Assembly: GCA_036522235.1 (NCBI GenBank)
Contig: DATDGG010000207.1
Span: 1 to 17,247 of the forward strand
Length of the DNA: 17,247 nt
DNA from: VAZQ01 sp036522235
GTDB taxonomy: Bacteria; Pseudomonadota; Alphaproteobacteria; Rhizobiales; Xanthobacteraceae
Reading direction: 5' to 3'
Shown: positions 6,741 to 14,126 of the stretch, in pieces
Position numbering within the stretch: position 1 is the first letter of the stretch
How the letters are laid out: each line of letters opens with the position of its first letter
Notes under the pieces: generated by a model
The model's input: only the letters and a program-made list of their open reading frames with translations
The model's database searches: none
What the model was told of the DNA's origin: nothing
Translations under genes and position numbers: made by a program

Positions 6741-8270
6741 TCACGCCCGTTGCGGGTTGAGCAGGTGCGCGCTCGCCAGAATGCCGACCGCGATCACGCC
6801 CGGCATCGCGGCGAGCGAGGTGCCGGTGGCGGCGAGCGCGGCGGTCGCCGCCCATGCGATGGAGACGAAGGCTTCGGCGAAGGTCGCCATCCGCGACGAG
6901 GTCTGCCGGCGTCGGAAGTGGCTGCGCTTGGCCTGCGAGCGAAAGCAGAGCTGAATCTCGGTCGCCGACGCAGCCGCGATCGCGACCCCGAGACCCGCAA
7001 CGATGGCATAGACCGGCGACACCAGCGCGAGCGCGACAATGAACGGCGCAAACACCATGAGGATGCTGCCCATGACGGCTTCGATCTTGGCGCGCAGGAT
7101 CATACCTGGGGAGAGCGGCGCGGTCGCGACCAGATCCGGCGCGTCCTCGCCCGAGATCGCAAGCCAGGCGAGCCCGCCGGCAAGCTGCCCGGCCGCCATG
7201 ACCAGCACCGGCACCAGCAGGATCTGGCTGCCGCTGGCGCCGCCGAAGCCGCGCCACAGCAGGAACGCGGGCGGCAGCAGATACAACAACTGCATCAAGG
7301 TTTGCGAGACCAGCCAAGGGTCGCGGAGCAGCAAGGTCCATTCCTTGCGCCGCAGCATGGCGATTGGCGATGCGCCGCTGAAGCTCGCGGCACGGCGTTG
7401 GGGTCGCGTCGTTGCTTGGACGGCGCCGGCGGCGGCGATCGCGCAGTCGGCAAAGCGCGGCGCCACGATCACAAGGGCGACGCCCAGAAGCAGGAAACCG
7501 CTGCAGAGCACGAGAGCGGCGGCCACCATGTCGCCGAGCACGGCGCGGGCCGGCCACCAAACAAAGCTGCCGATGTCGGGCGCGATGTTGACGAGCGGCT
7601 CCGAGGCGAGCACGGCGAGCCGCGACAGCGTGCCATGGGACACGATGGCGGCAAGCTGCAGGCCGATCACGAAGCCCGCGCCGATCACTGCCGCCACGAT
7701 CTGGGCGACCAGGCGCGTCCGCTTCGGGCCGATCATGCGGAACAGCGCGGTCGTCAGGAGCGCCGCGATCGCCACCGCGGCGGCAGCCAGTGCCACGACC
7801 GCGACATAAGCAGTGAGCCAGCGCGCCCCGCCCTTGACCGCCAGGACATTGATGAAGGGCGATGCCAAGAGCGCCGACATGGCCATCACCGAAAGCACGA
7901 TGGCGCCGATGCGGACCGCGAACGCCCGCGCGGCGACAATCGGCGAGGACAGCAGCAGATCGAGATCGGAGCGCGTGTAGAAGGCCCGCGTCACCGATTC
8001 CATCGCCTGCGAGAGCATCAGCGAGCCGTACAGCAGGACGCTGCCGGTGACCACGACCAGCATGGTCTTGTCCGGATCAAGCGCCGGCGCCGCAAAGCGC
8101 GCCACCAGGGAGTACGCGATAAAATGCATGAACGCCGCCACGCCGAGCAGCACCAGCGCGAGCGTGCGGGCGCGGGTGCGCCCGCCCGCCGTCATCATGG
8201 CGAGCCAGTCCCGCCACGCCAGGCGAAGCTCATGGCGGGCGAACCAGGCGAGGCTGCCGGGCCGGCTCAT
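6741..8270 (-). CDS. ABC exporter permease subunit
   Basis: A 509-residue polytopic protein, the membrane partner of the ATPase encoded just upstream. Hydrophobic segments lie at about 37-58, 68-88, 118-143, 150-178, 187-210, 245-270, 323-340, 348-372, 398-435 and 465-502. Two related motifs, YTRSDLDLLLSSPI (98-111) and ISGEDAPDLVATAPLSP (372-388), follow a hydrophobic segment in each half. Such DLdlLL-x-sP motifs are typical of large ABC-2-like exporter permeases and imply an internal duplication. The ATG overlaps the ATPase stop (ATGA), indicating translational coupling. The substrate is unknown. Confidence 0.9.
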   Translation of the reverse strand: MSRPGSLAWFARHELRLAWRDWLAMMTAGGRTRARTLALVLLGVAAFMHFIAYSLVARFAAPALDPDKTMLVVVTGSVLLYGSLMLSQAMESVTRAFYTRSDLDLLLSSPIVAARAFAVRIGAIVLSVMAMSALLASPFINVLAVKGGARWLTAYVAVVALAAAAVAIAALLTTALFRMIGPKRTRLVAQIVAAVIGAGFVIGLQLAAIVSHGTLSRLAVLASEPLVNIAPDIGSFVWWPARAVLGDMVAAALVLCSGFLLLGVALVIVAPRFADCAIAAAGAVQATTRPQRRAASFSGASPIAMLRRKEWTLLLRDPWLVSQTLMQLLYLLPPAFLLWRGFGGASGSQILLVPVLVMAAGQLAGGLAWLAISGEDAPDLVATAPLSPGMILRAKIEAVMGSILMVFAPFIVALALVSPVYAIVAGLGVAIAAASATEIQLCFRSQAKRSHFRRRQTSSRMATFAEAFVSIAWAATAALAATGTSLAAMPGVIAVGILASAHLLNPQRA

Positions 8271-9043
8271 GCGGCGGCGGCCTCGTCGGCGATCAGGGCC
8301 AGGAAGGTGTCCTCGAGGCTCGAGCTGCCGTCGCCGGCTTGCTTGCCGGCTTGCTGGCGCAGCTCGTCGAGCGTGCCCTGCGCGATGAGCCGGCCGCGGT
8401 CGATCACGCCGATGCGGTCCGCCATGCGCTCGGCCACTTCCAGGATATGCGTGGTCATGATGACGGTGCGGCCGGCCGCGACGTGCTCGCGCAGCACGGT
8501 CTTGACCTGGCGGGCGGAGGACGCATCCAGGCCGGTGAACGGCTCATCGAGCACGATGAGCTTGGGCTCGTGCACCAGCGCGCCGGCGAGCGCCACTTTC
8601 TGGCGCATGCCCTTGGAGAAGCCTTCGCAGCGTTCATGGGCGTGCGGCGTCAGGTTCAGCCAATCGACCAAGCCCTGCGCGCGCAGGCGCGCCTCTGCGG
8701 CGTCGATGCCCCACAGGCCGGCGACGAATTCGAGATATTCGAGCGGCGTGAACTTGTCGTAGATCATCGGCTCGTCGGAGACCCAGGCCATGACCTGCTT
8801 GGCGGCGATCGGAGACGCCAAGGCGTCCACGCCGAGCACGGAAATCGCACCGGCATCGGGCCGCAAGAGGCCGACCACCATGCGCAAGGTCGTGGTCTTG
8901 CCGGCCCCATTGGGTCCGAGCAGCGTATAGAACTCGCCGGAGCGCACCGTGAGGTCGAGACCATCGACCGCGGGCCGCTCAAAAGATTTTCGAAGACCGC
9001 GAATTTCGAGCGCGGGCGGAGAATCGGAGGTGGTGATCGGCAT
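8267..9043 (-). CDS. ABC exporter ATP-binding subunit
   Basis: A 258-residue ABC ATPase with Walker A GPNGAGKTT (residues 43-51), signature FSKGMRQKVALAGAL (variant of LSGGQ), Walker B LIVLDEPFTGLD, and the switch histidine in VIMTTHIL. The layout matches ATPases of ABC-2 type exporters (CcmA/NatA-like). It is the first gene of a two-gene exporter operon and overlaps the permease gene by four bases (ATGA). It energises export or lipid/polysaccharide/drug extrusion by the partner; the substrate cannot be deduced. An imperfect dyad (9090-9113) lies 47 bases upstream of the start and could be an operator. Confidence 0.95.
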   Translation of the reverse strand: MPITTSDSPPALEIRGLRKSFERPAVDGLDLTVRSGEFYTLLGPNGAGKTTTLRMVVGLLRPDAGAISVLGVDALASPIAAKQVMAWVSDEPMIYDKFTPLEYLEFVAGLWGIDAAEARLRAQGLVDWLNLTPHAHERCEGFSKGMRQKVALAGALVHEPKLIVLDEPFTGLDASSARQVKTVLREHVAAGRTVIMTTHILEVAERMADRIGVIDRGRLIAQGTLDELRQQAGKQAGDGSSSLEDTFLALIADEAAAA

Positions 9044-9089
9044 GCGGCGTCTCGCGAGCCGGATCGGCTCCCGCGCAGGCTATAACGCA

Positions 9090-9113
9090 GAAGTTTCAGC
9101 GACGTGAATCTTC
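9090..9113 (-). promoter_or_regulatory. Imperfect dyad upstream of the ABC exporter operon
   Basis: GAAGTTTCA (9090-9098) and TGAATCTTC (9105-9113) form 9-bp arms with one mismatch and a six-base spacer. On the minus strand the dyad is followed by TTATAG (9080-9085), a possible -10 element, with TTCACG 17 bases further upstream as a weak -35. This layout would suit a repressor site overlapping the promoter, but it is pattern-based only. Confidence 0.3.
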
Positions 9114-9152
9114 GAATTTCAATCTTTGAGAAGCCGGCGCAGCTCGCCTCTT

Positions 9153-9270
9153 CACCTCTCCCCTTTTGGGGGAGAGGACGGCGCGAAGCGCCAGGTGAGC
9201 AGGAATGCGGCGAGCCCTGAGTTCGCGGCACTCCCCCTCACCCGCCGCGCTACGCGCGACGACCTCTCCC
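9153..9270. repeat. Inverted pair of palindromic intergenic repeats
   Basis: One copy at about 9153-9199 contains CCTCTCCCC/GGGGAGAGG (9155-9163, 9169-9177), the hairpin GGCGC-GAA-GCGCC (9180-9192) and GGTGAG (9194-9199). A second, oppositely oriented copy at about 9231-9270 contains CTCACC (9237-9242), the hairpin CGCGC-TAC-GCGCG (9246-9258) and CCTCTCCC (9263-9270). The two can pair with each other or fold separately. The element fills most of the 246-base gap between the ABC operon and purCE and may end or stabilise the purCE transcript. Confidence 0.8.
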
Positions 9271-9289
9271 AGGTAAAGAGAACCCGCCC

Positions 9290-10603
9290 TCACATCGCAA
9301 TCGTATTGGTGGTCCGGCTCTCGATCTCACCGCGCACATGGGCATAGAGGCGCGGGTTGCGGGCGGCGAGAATCTGCAGCGCAGCCAGCACCGCGTTGGA
9401 GGGCTCGAGCACCGTCATGACCGGAACCTTGCTCGGCACCCGCAACGACGACCACACGTCGTCCGGAAACTCCTTGGCGCTCGCCGGCACCGTGATGACC
9501 GGGACGGTGGTTATGGCCGAGAGCGTGGGACCGGCGCCGTTCGAGCGTCCGATATAGGCGATCACGACCGAGTCCGGGATTTCCTGGGTCATGCGCTGAA
9601 GGATGCCGGCGGCCGCCACCGGCTGCTTGTGCACCGAGCAGGTGACCACGCTCATCAGGTCGGCAAGCTCGCCGAGCGCATCCGAGAAGACTTCGGTCTT
9701 GTCGGATTCCGAGCCCCGCCACAGGATGATGCGCTGGCGCGGCAGGGCAAAGCGGCTGGTGATCTCGGCGACGCGCCGGTATTTGGCGGCGACGTCGTCG
9801 AGCGCGCCGCCGTCACGATAGACCTGCTTGTCGATATAGGCGCCGCTCTCGACCACCCGCCACGAATCGTTGTCGATGACGTCGGCCAGCAGCAGGTTGC
9901 CTTTGGGGTCGAAGCCGAACTCGACCTTGAGATCGACCAAGGTTCCGCCTTCGAGCTGCCAGGCCTTTTCCAGCACCAGGAAGGCGTGGGCGGCGATGCG
10001 CCGCATCTCGGGGAAAAGGTCCCATTCGTCGGACTGGCTGAACACTTCCGATTCCGCCAGCACCAGAAACGGCTCCTGGCCATGGATCGGCTTCGCCGGA
10101 TTGAACAGGCGGATTTTGGATTCGCCTTTGGCAAACAGGATCAACGGATCGTCGCAGGCGAGCGGCTTTCCCTTCCAGCTCTTGTCCTTGGTCTTGAGAT
10201 AGAACTCGACGAGGAGCTGCGGAAACAGCTGCCCCTTCGCAATGTGCGGGTTGCGCTTGAGATAGGAGCCGTGCGCCTCGCGGCGCACCACGACCTCGTA
10301 GGGCAGCATCTGGCAATTCGGCGCCACGAAGGAAGAGGCGCTGTCCTGCTGCACGAAGGCGACCGGCAGGCCGCAGGCCTTGAGCAGGCGAAAGACGTTG
10401 CAGGTCGTCGCGTTGGCGAGCCGCCCCTTGTCGGGGATGACATCATGCTTGGCGCCGTCGCCGGCCGTGATGTCGTCCTTGGATATCAGGGTGACCAGGC
10501 CGGCGCCGCCGCGGGCCTCATGAATCCTCTTGGTCTTGCCTTCAGCGACAAGCGCGCCGAGCGGATGCCTGGCGTTGCGGTTTTCTCCGGCTTGGACGTC
10601 CAC
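9290..10603 (-). CDS. purC: Fused SAICAR synthetase (PurC) - class II AIR carboxylase (PurE), PAICS-like
   Basis: A 437-residue two-domain purine enzyme. Residues ~17-282 are PurC (CAIR + Asp + ATP to SAICAR): GKTKRIHE, both family signatures (LPYEVVVRREAHGS at 100-113, LVDLKVEFG at 222-230) and DVIDNDSWR (241-249). Residues ~290-430 are PurE: GSESD (297-301), SVHK (323-326), GRSNGAGP (352-359) and DVWSSLRVP (382-390). SxHK and GRSNGxGP are class II, CO2-using AIR carboxylase features; bacterial class I PurE has SAHR and AGGAAHLPG. Order and length match animal PAICS (~425 residues), so one protein probably catalyses AIR to CAIR to SAICAR. The start is GTG at 10603, with TAGGAA six bases upstream (10610-10614) and an in-frame TAG just before it. 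No other pur gene is in the window; the GMC gene ends 44 bases upstream. Confidence 0.93.
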   Translation of the reverse strand: MDVQAGENRNARHPLGALVAEGKTKRIHEARGGAGLVTLISKDDITAGDGAKHDVIPDKGRLANATTCNVFRLLKACGLPVAFVQQDSASSFVAPNCQMLPYEVVVRREAHGSYLKRNPHIAKGQLFPQLLVEFYLKTKDKSWKGKPLACDDPLILFAKGESKIRLFNPAKPIHGQEPFLVLAESEVFSQSDEWDLFPEMRRIAAHAFLVLEKAWQLEGGTLVDLKVEFGFDPKGNLLLADVIDNDSWRVVESGAYIDKQVYRDGGALDDVAAKYRRVAEITSRFALPRQRIILWRGSESDKTEVFSDALGELADLMSVVTCSVHKQPVAAAGILQRMTQEIPDSVVIAYIGRSNGAGPTLSAITTVPVITVPASAKEFPDDVWSSLRVPSKVPVMTVLEPSNAVLAALQILAARNPRLYAHVRGEIESRTTNTIAM

Positions 10604-10609
10604 GGAATG

Positions 10610-10614
10610 TTCCT
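10610..10614 (-). promoter_or_regulatory. Ribosome binding site fixing the GTG start of purCE
   Basis: AGGAA on the minus strand, six bases before the GTG at 10603. An in-frame TAG overlaps this region, so no longer product is possible. Confidence 0.7.
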
Positions 10615-10647
10615 ATTCAGGTTCGGGTGACAGCGAAAATGTTTTGC

Positions 10648-12369
10648 TCACGCCAGCGGACCGGGGTTCTGGCGGTAGCGATTGACGATCGCGTCCGCGC
10701 TCAAATAGGCGAGCGCCTGGATGGTCAGCGTCGGATTGAACCCACTCATCGAGGGATGGGTCGAGCTGCCGACGATGAACAGGTTCGGGACGTCCCAGCT
10801 CTGGCTGTAGCGGTTGACCACCGAGGTCCTGGGATCGCTGCCCATGCGGGTGCCGCCCTGGGTATGCGGGCCAGGGGCGCCCTGGTTCAACGGCGCGCGC
10901 CACACATGCGTCGCCCCCATGGCGCGGCCGAGCTCTTCGAGCTTGTCCTGGATGAAGGCGACGCCCTTGAGCTCGTTCTGCCGCCGCCAGTCATAGGTGA
11001 TGCGCGGCGCCGGCAGCCCCCAGGCGTCGCGGACATCTGGATCAAGATCGATGGTCTGGTCCGCATAGGGCAGATTCTCGGTCTCCGACATGATCACCAC
11101 GTGGCGCGCGAAATATTTGGCGAAGAAGTCCCGATAGGCGGCGCCCCAGCGGGGCGTGCCGGGGGGCGGCTCCAGGCCCATGGCGCTGCCGATCGGCCCG
11201 CCCTCGAGGTTGGCGGTGGCGACCGCGACCTGCGAGCCGCGGATGAAGCCGAGCCCGCCATGATCGTAGTTATCGGCGTTGAAATCATCGAGGCCGTGCT
11301 TCTGCGCGTTCGGGCCCATATAGTTGTTGACGTAGCGGGTATCGAAGGCGGCGTACACCTTGGCGCCGATATGAGCCATGATGTGCTTGCCGACCTGGCC
11401 GCTCGAATTGGCGAGCCCGTCGGGGAATTTCTCGGTCTTGGAGAGCAGCAAGAGGCGGGTATTGTCGTAGATGAAGGGCGCGAGGATGACGAGCTCGGCC
11501 TCGATCGCGTTGTCGGCGCCGTCGGGCCCGTAATAGGACACACCGGTCGCGCGGCCGCTGTTGTCGCTGTTGATGCGGTAGCACATGGCGCCGGTGATGA
11601 GCTTGAAATTCCCGGTCGCGTCGGCCTGCGGCAGCAGGGTGACGAGCGTGCTCGACTTGGCGCCGACATGGCAGCCGAAGCCCTGGCAGAAGCCGCAATA
11701 GGTGCATCCCGGCCGCCCCCGATAGGCCTGCGAGATGATGGCATGCGGGGCCGAGAACGGGTGGTAGCCGAGCTTGCGGGCAGCCTCGTCGAACAGCGCT
11801 CCGGATTGATCGGTCTGCAGCGGCGGCAGCGGATATTCGCGCCGGCGCGGCGCTTCGAACAGATTGCCGCCGAGGATCTTCTGGCCCAGAATATTGCCGG
11901 CTTTGCCGGACACGCCGATCTCGTACTCGGCCCGATCGTAGAACGGCTCGAGATCAGCGTAGCTCAACGGCCAATCGGCGAGCGAGGAATCCGCCGGTAT
12001 GGCGGCCGCCCCATAGCGCTCGATTGTCTGCGAGCGGGCGCGGAAATCATCCTCGTGAAAGCGCCACGAGACCGCGCCGTAATGCACCGTGCCGCCGCCG
12101 ACCTGATTCCCGTAGCTGAGGTTGCGCAACGGGGTGGCGCGCACTTTGGCGTTGGGCCGCCAGGTGACCGGCTGGCGTTTGGGATTGGGTCGCAGGTCCT
12201 GCCGCTGGAAAAAGCGCAGCTCGTCCTGCGGCGCAAAATCGGCGGTCGTGTGCCGCGGGCCGCGCTCGAGCGCCGTCACCTTCATGCCGGCCTTGCTGAG
12301 CTCGGCCGCGAGCACGGCGCCGGCCGCGCCCACGCCGACAATGACCACGTCAGTCTTTTCGGTCGCCAT
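10648..12369 (-). CDS. GMC-family FAD oxidoreductase with a cysteine cluster
   Basis: A 573-residue flavoprotein. An N-terminal FAD-binding GVGAAGAVLAAEL (12-24) with E35, GNQVGGGTVHYG (87-98) and a C-terminal domain with GGTRMG, then SSTHPSMSGFNPTLT, identify the GMC family; His538 and Asn545 are the likely active-site pair. The closest group by motif is gluconate 2-dehydrogenase-like large subunits. CTYCGFCQGFGC (Cys222, 225, 228, 233) resembles the Cys-rich insert of that group and may bind an Fe-S cluster, as in FAD-glucose dehydrogenase. No signal peptide is present, and no small subunit or cytochrome c gene flanks it, so the electron acceptor is unknown. AGAGGA lies eight bases before the ATG. 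It is divergent, by 48 bases, from the VWA-parvulin-HupE operon, and purCE follows 44 bases downstream without a terminator. Confidence 0.9.
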   Translation of the reverse strand: MATEKTDVVIVGVGAAGAVLAAELSKAGMKVTALERGPRHTTADFAPQDELRFFQRQDLRPNPKRQPVTWRPNAKVRATPLRNLSYGNQVGGGTVHYGAVSWRFHEDDFRARSQTIERYGAAAIPADSSLADWPLSYADLEPFYDRAEYEIGVSGKAGNILGQKILGGNLFEAPRRREYPLPPLQTDQSGALFDEAARKLGYHPFSAPHAIISQAYRGRPGCTYCGFCQGFGCHVGAKSSTLVTLLPQADATGNFKLITGAMCYRINSDNSGRATGVSYYGPDGADNAIEAELVILAPFIYDNTRLLLLSKTEKFPDGLANSSGQVGKHIMAHIGAKVYAAFDTRYVNNYMGPNAQKHGLDDFNADNYDHGGLGFIRGSQVAVATANLEGGPIGSAMGLEPPPGTPRWGAAYRDFFAKYFARHVVIMSETENLPYADQTIDLDPDVRDAWGLPAPRITYDWRRQNELKGVAFIQDKLEELGRAMGATHVWRAPLNQGAPGPHTQGGTRMGSDPRTSVVNRYSQSWDVPNLFIVGSSTHPSMSGFNPTLTIQALAYLSADAIVNRYRQNPGPLA

Positions 12370-12417
12370 GGCTCATATCCTCTACTAGAATTTAAGCGAT
12401 CCGAGGGAGGCCTTTCA
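12370..12417. promoter_or_regulatory. Short divergent intergenic region (GMC gene / VWA-HupE operon)
   Basis: Only 48 bases separate the two start codons, and both Shine-Dalgarno sites lie within it (GGGAGG at 12405-12410 for the plus operon; AGAGGA for the minus gene). TAGAAT at 12386-12391 could be a plus-strand -10 box, but no matching -35 is seen. Promoters may extend into the coding regions. The arrangement suggests joint regulation of the two units. Confidence 0.35.
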
Positions 12418-13194
12418 ATGAGCTTGCGCTTCGATCCACATCGCCGGCGGGGATTTGTGGGGCCGCTGGGGCTCGTGTTGGGGTTCTTGGGCCGCGGTTG
12501 CGGCGCACTCATGCTCTTGGCCCTCGGCCTCGCCGGACCGGTGCGCGCCCAGGTCGCGGTCGATCTCCATCTCCTGCTCGCGGTCGATGCCTCCGGCAGC
12601 GTCGACTATACGCGCTTCGAGCTGCAGCGGCGGGGCTATGTGGCGGCCTTCCGCAGCCCGCAGGTGCTGCAAGCCATTCGCGGCGGCGAGAACAAATCCA
12701 TCGCGGTCGCCATGTTTCAATGGACTGGGCCGCGGCTGCAGGCCGAGATCGTGCCCTGGACGCAGATCAAGGACCAGGCTTCGGCCGAGACCGTGGCGGC
12801 GCTGATCGAGACCACGCCGCGGCGCCTGTTCGGCGGCGGCACCTCGATCTCGGGCGCCATCGATTATGCCATGCACTGGTTTACCCAAAGCCCGTTCAAG
12901 GGCGAGCGGCACGTCATCGATATTTCGGGCGACGGCTCCAACAATGGCGGCCGCTCCGTCATCCGCGCCCGCGACGAGGCGGTCGCCGCCGACGTCAATA
13001 TCAACGGCCTGCCGATCCTGGCCTGGGAGCCCTATCTCGACCAGTATTACAAGGAGAACGTGATCGGCGGTCCGGGCGCGTTCATGATCGTCGCCAAGGA
13101 CTTCGATACTTTCGCCGACGCGATCTTGAAGAAGATGATCATCGAGATCGCCATGAACGTGCGACCGGGCCTGACGCGCATCGGCAAGCGATGA
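12418..13194 (+). CDS. Secreted DUF1194-family protein with von Willebrand A-type fold
   Basis: A 258-residue protein. A long N-terminal region ends in a hydrophobic signal segment (about 27-44, cleavage near VRA|QVAVD), so it is exported. The domain starts LLLAVDASGSVD: D57, S59 and S61 are the DxSxS of a metal-ion-dependent adhesion site. The likely MIDAS threonine is in GGGTSISGAID and the later acidic loop in HVIDISGDGSNNGG. Sequence and length fit DUF1194, a family of secreted VWA-like proteins common in Rhizobiales, with no established function. The ATG at 12418 follows GGGAGG at seven bases. The open frame extends far upstream opposite the GMC gene, but the Shine-Dalgarno and signal peptide fix the start here. 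It is the first gene of a five-gene operon; its stop overlaps the parvulin start (ATGA). Confidence 0.9.
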   Translation: MSLRFDPHRRRGFVGPLGLVLGFLGRGCGALMLLALGLAGPVRAQVAVDLHLLLAVDASGSVDYTRFELQRRGYVAAFRSPQVLQAIRGGENKSIAVAMFQWTGPRLQAEIVPWTQIKDQASAETVAALIETTPRRLFGGGTSISGAIDYAMHWFTQSPFKGERHVIDISGDGSNNGGRSVIRARDEAVAADVNINGLPILAWEPYLDQYYKENVIGGPGAFMIVAKDFDTFADAILKKMIIEIAMNVRPGLTRIGKR

Positions 13195-14126
13195 AAAAGG
13201 TAACGCAGCTTCTCAAGGAGCCATTGCTGCAGTTCCTGGTCATCGGCGCCGTGCTGTTCGGAGCCTATGCGTGGCTCAACCGCGGCGGCGATGACGCAGG
13301 CCAGCCGCAGGTGCGCCTCGCCGAAAGCGACGTGCGCTGGCTCAAGGAGACGTTTGCGCTGGAACGCCAGCGCACCCCCGACGACGAGGAGCTCGCCGTC
13401 CTGGTGCGGGGCTTCGTGAAGGAGGAGATGCTCGCCCGGCAGGCGCAGGCGCTCGGCCTCGACAAGGACGACATCGTGGTGCGCCGCCGCCTCGCCCAGA
13501 AGATGACGTTCCTGCTGCAGGACAATTCCGCCCGCGCCGAGCCGAGCGAGGACGACCTGCACCGTCTCTACGACGCGCAGCGTAGCCGACCCCAGAGCCC
13601 GCAAGGCGAGACGCGGACATTGTTCACGCGGCCGAAAATCTCGTTTGCCCAGATTTTCTTCGGCCGCGCGACGCGCGTGGATGCCGCCGCGGATGCCCGC
13701 GCGGCGCTCGCGGAATTGTCGCGCGCCGACGCCGCCGCGCCGCTCGCCGGGATCGGCGATCAGGGTTCGATCAAATCGGAGTTTCACAATGTCGACGCGC
13801 GGGCGGTGGCGAACCAGCTGGGCACGAAGTTCGCCGCCGCGGTCTTCGATCTCACGCCCGGTGCCTGGCAAGGCCCGATCGAATCGAGCCAGGGTGTCCA
13901 TCTGGTGCGCGTCACCGCGCTCGTCCCGGGCGAGCTTCGTCCGTTCGAGGAGGTCAAGGGCGAGCTCGTCGAAATGTGGCACGAGCAGACCCAGCGCGAG
14001 AGCGAGGAGCGCTATTTCGTCGGCCTGTTGAAGAAATACCGGATCGTTCCCGACGCGAGCGTGAAGGCCCTGGTCGATCCGCTGATCGCGGAAGCGGGCG
14101 GGGAGCCGATAGGGGCTAGGCCATGA
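13191..14126 (+). CDS. Membrane-anchored parvulin-type peptidyl-prolyl isomerase
   Basis: A 311-residue protein. An N-terminal anchor helix follows a basic start (LLKEPLLQFLVIGAVLFGAY, about 7-26), a hallmark of this envelope parvulin group. A helical SurA/PpiD-like chaperone region follows (about 40-140, including TPDDEELAVLVRGFVKEEML). A PpiC/Rotamase-type domain then runs from about 148 (RPKISFAQIFFGR) to about 250 (GAWQGPIESSQGVHLVRV). It probably faces the periplasm and folds exported clients, perhaps its own operon partners. It overlaps the VWA gene upstream and the HupE/UreJ_2 gene downstream, each by an ATGA. Some canonical catalytic residues of PpiC are hard to match, so isomerase activity is not certain. 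Confidence 0.88.
   Translation: MKKVTQLLKEPLLQFLVIGAVLFGAYAWLNRGGDDAGQPQVRLAESDVRWLKETFALERQRTPDDEELAVLVRGFVKEEMLARQAQALGLDKDDIVVRRRLAQKMTFLLQDNSARAEPSEDDLHRLYDAQRSRPQSPQGETRTLFTRPKISFAQIFFGRATRVDAAADARAALAELSRADAAAPLAGIGDQGSIKSEFHNVDARAVANQLGTKFAAAVFDLTPGAWQGPIESSQGVHLVRVTALVPGELRPFEEVKGELVEMWHEQTQRESEERYFVGLLKKYRIVPDASVKALVDPLIAEAGGEPIGARP

Noticed and set aside
6750..8762. 670-codon plus-strand frame opposite the ABC genes
   Set aside because: Its composition is dominated by Arg, Gly, His and Gln, typical of antisense GC-rich DNA, and it covers two unmistakable minus-strand ABC genes.
9153..9270. CRISPR-like array or phage attachment site
   Set aside because: There are only two units, in opposite orientation, with no regular spacers, no cas genes and no integrase or tRNA.
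10627..12417. Very long plus-strand open frame opposite the GMC gene, continuous with the VWA frame
   Set aside because: It is the antisense of a clear GMC gene and lacks domain-like sequence. The VWA gene has its own Shine-Dalgarno and signal peptide at 12418. Long antisense frames are expected with this GC-rich codon bias.
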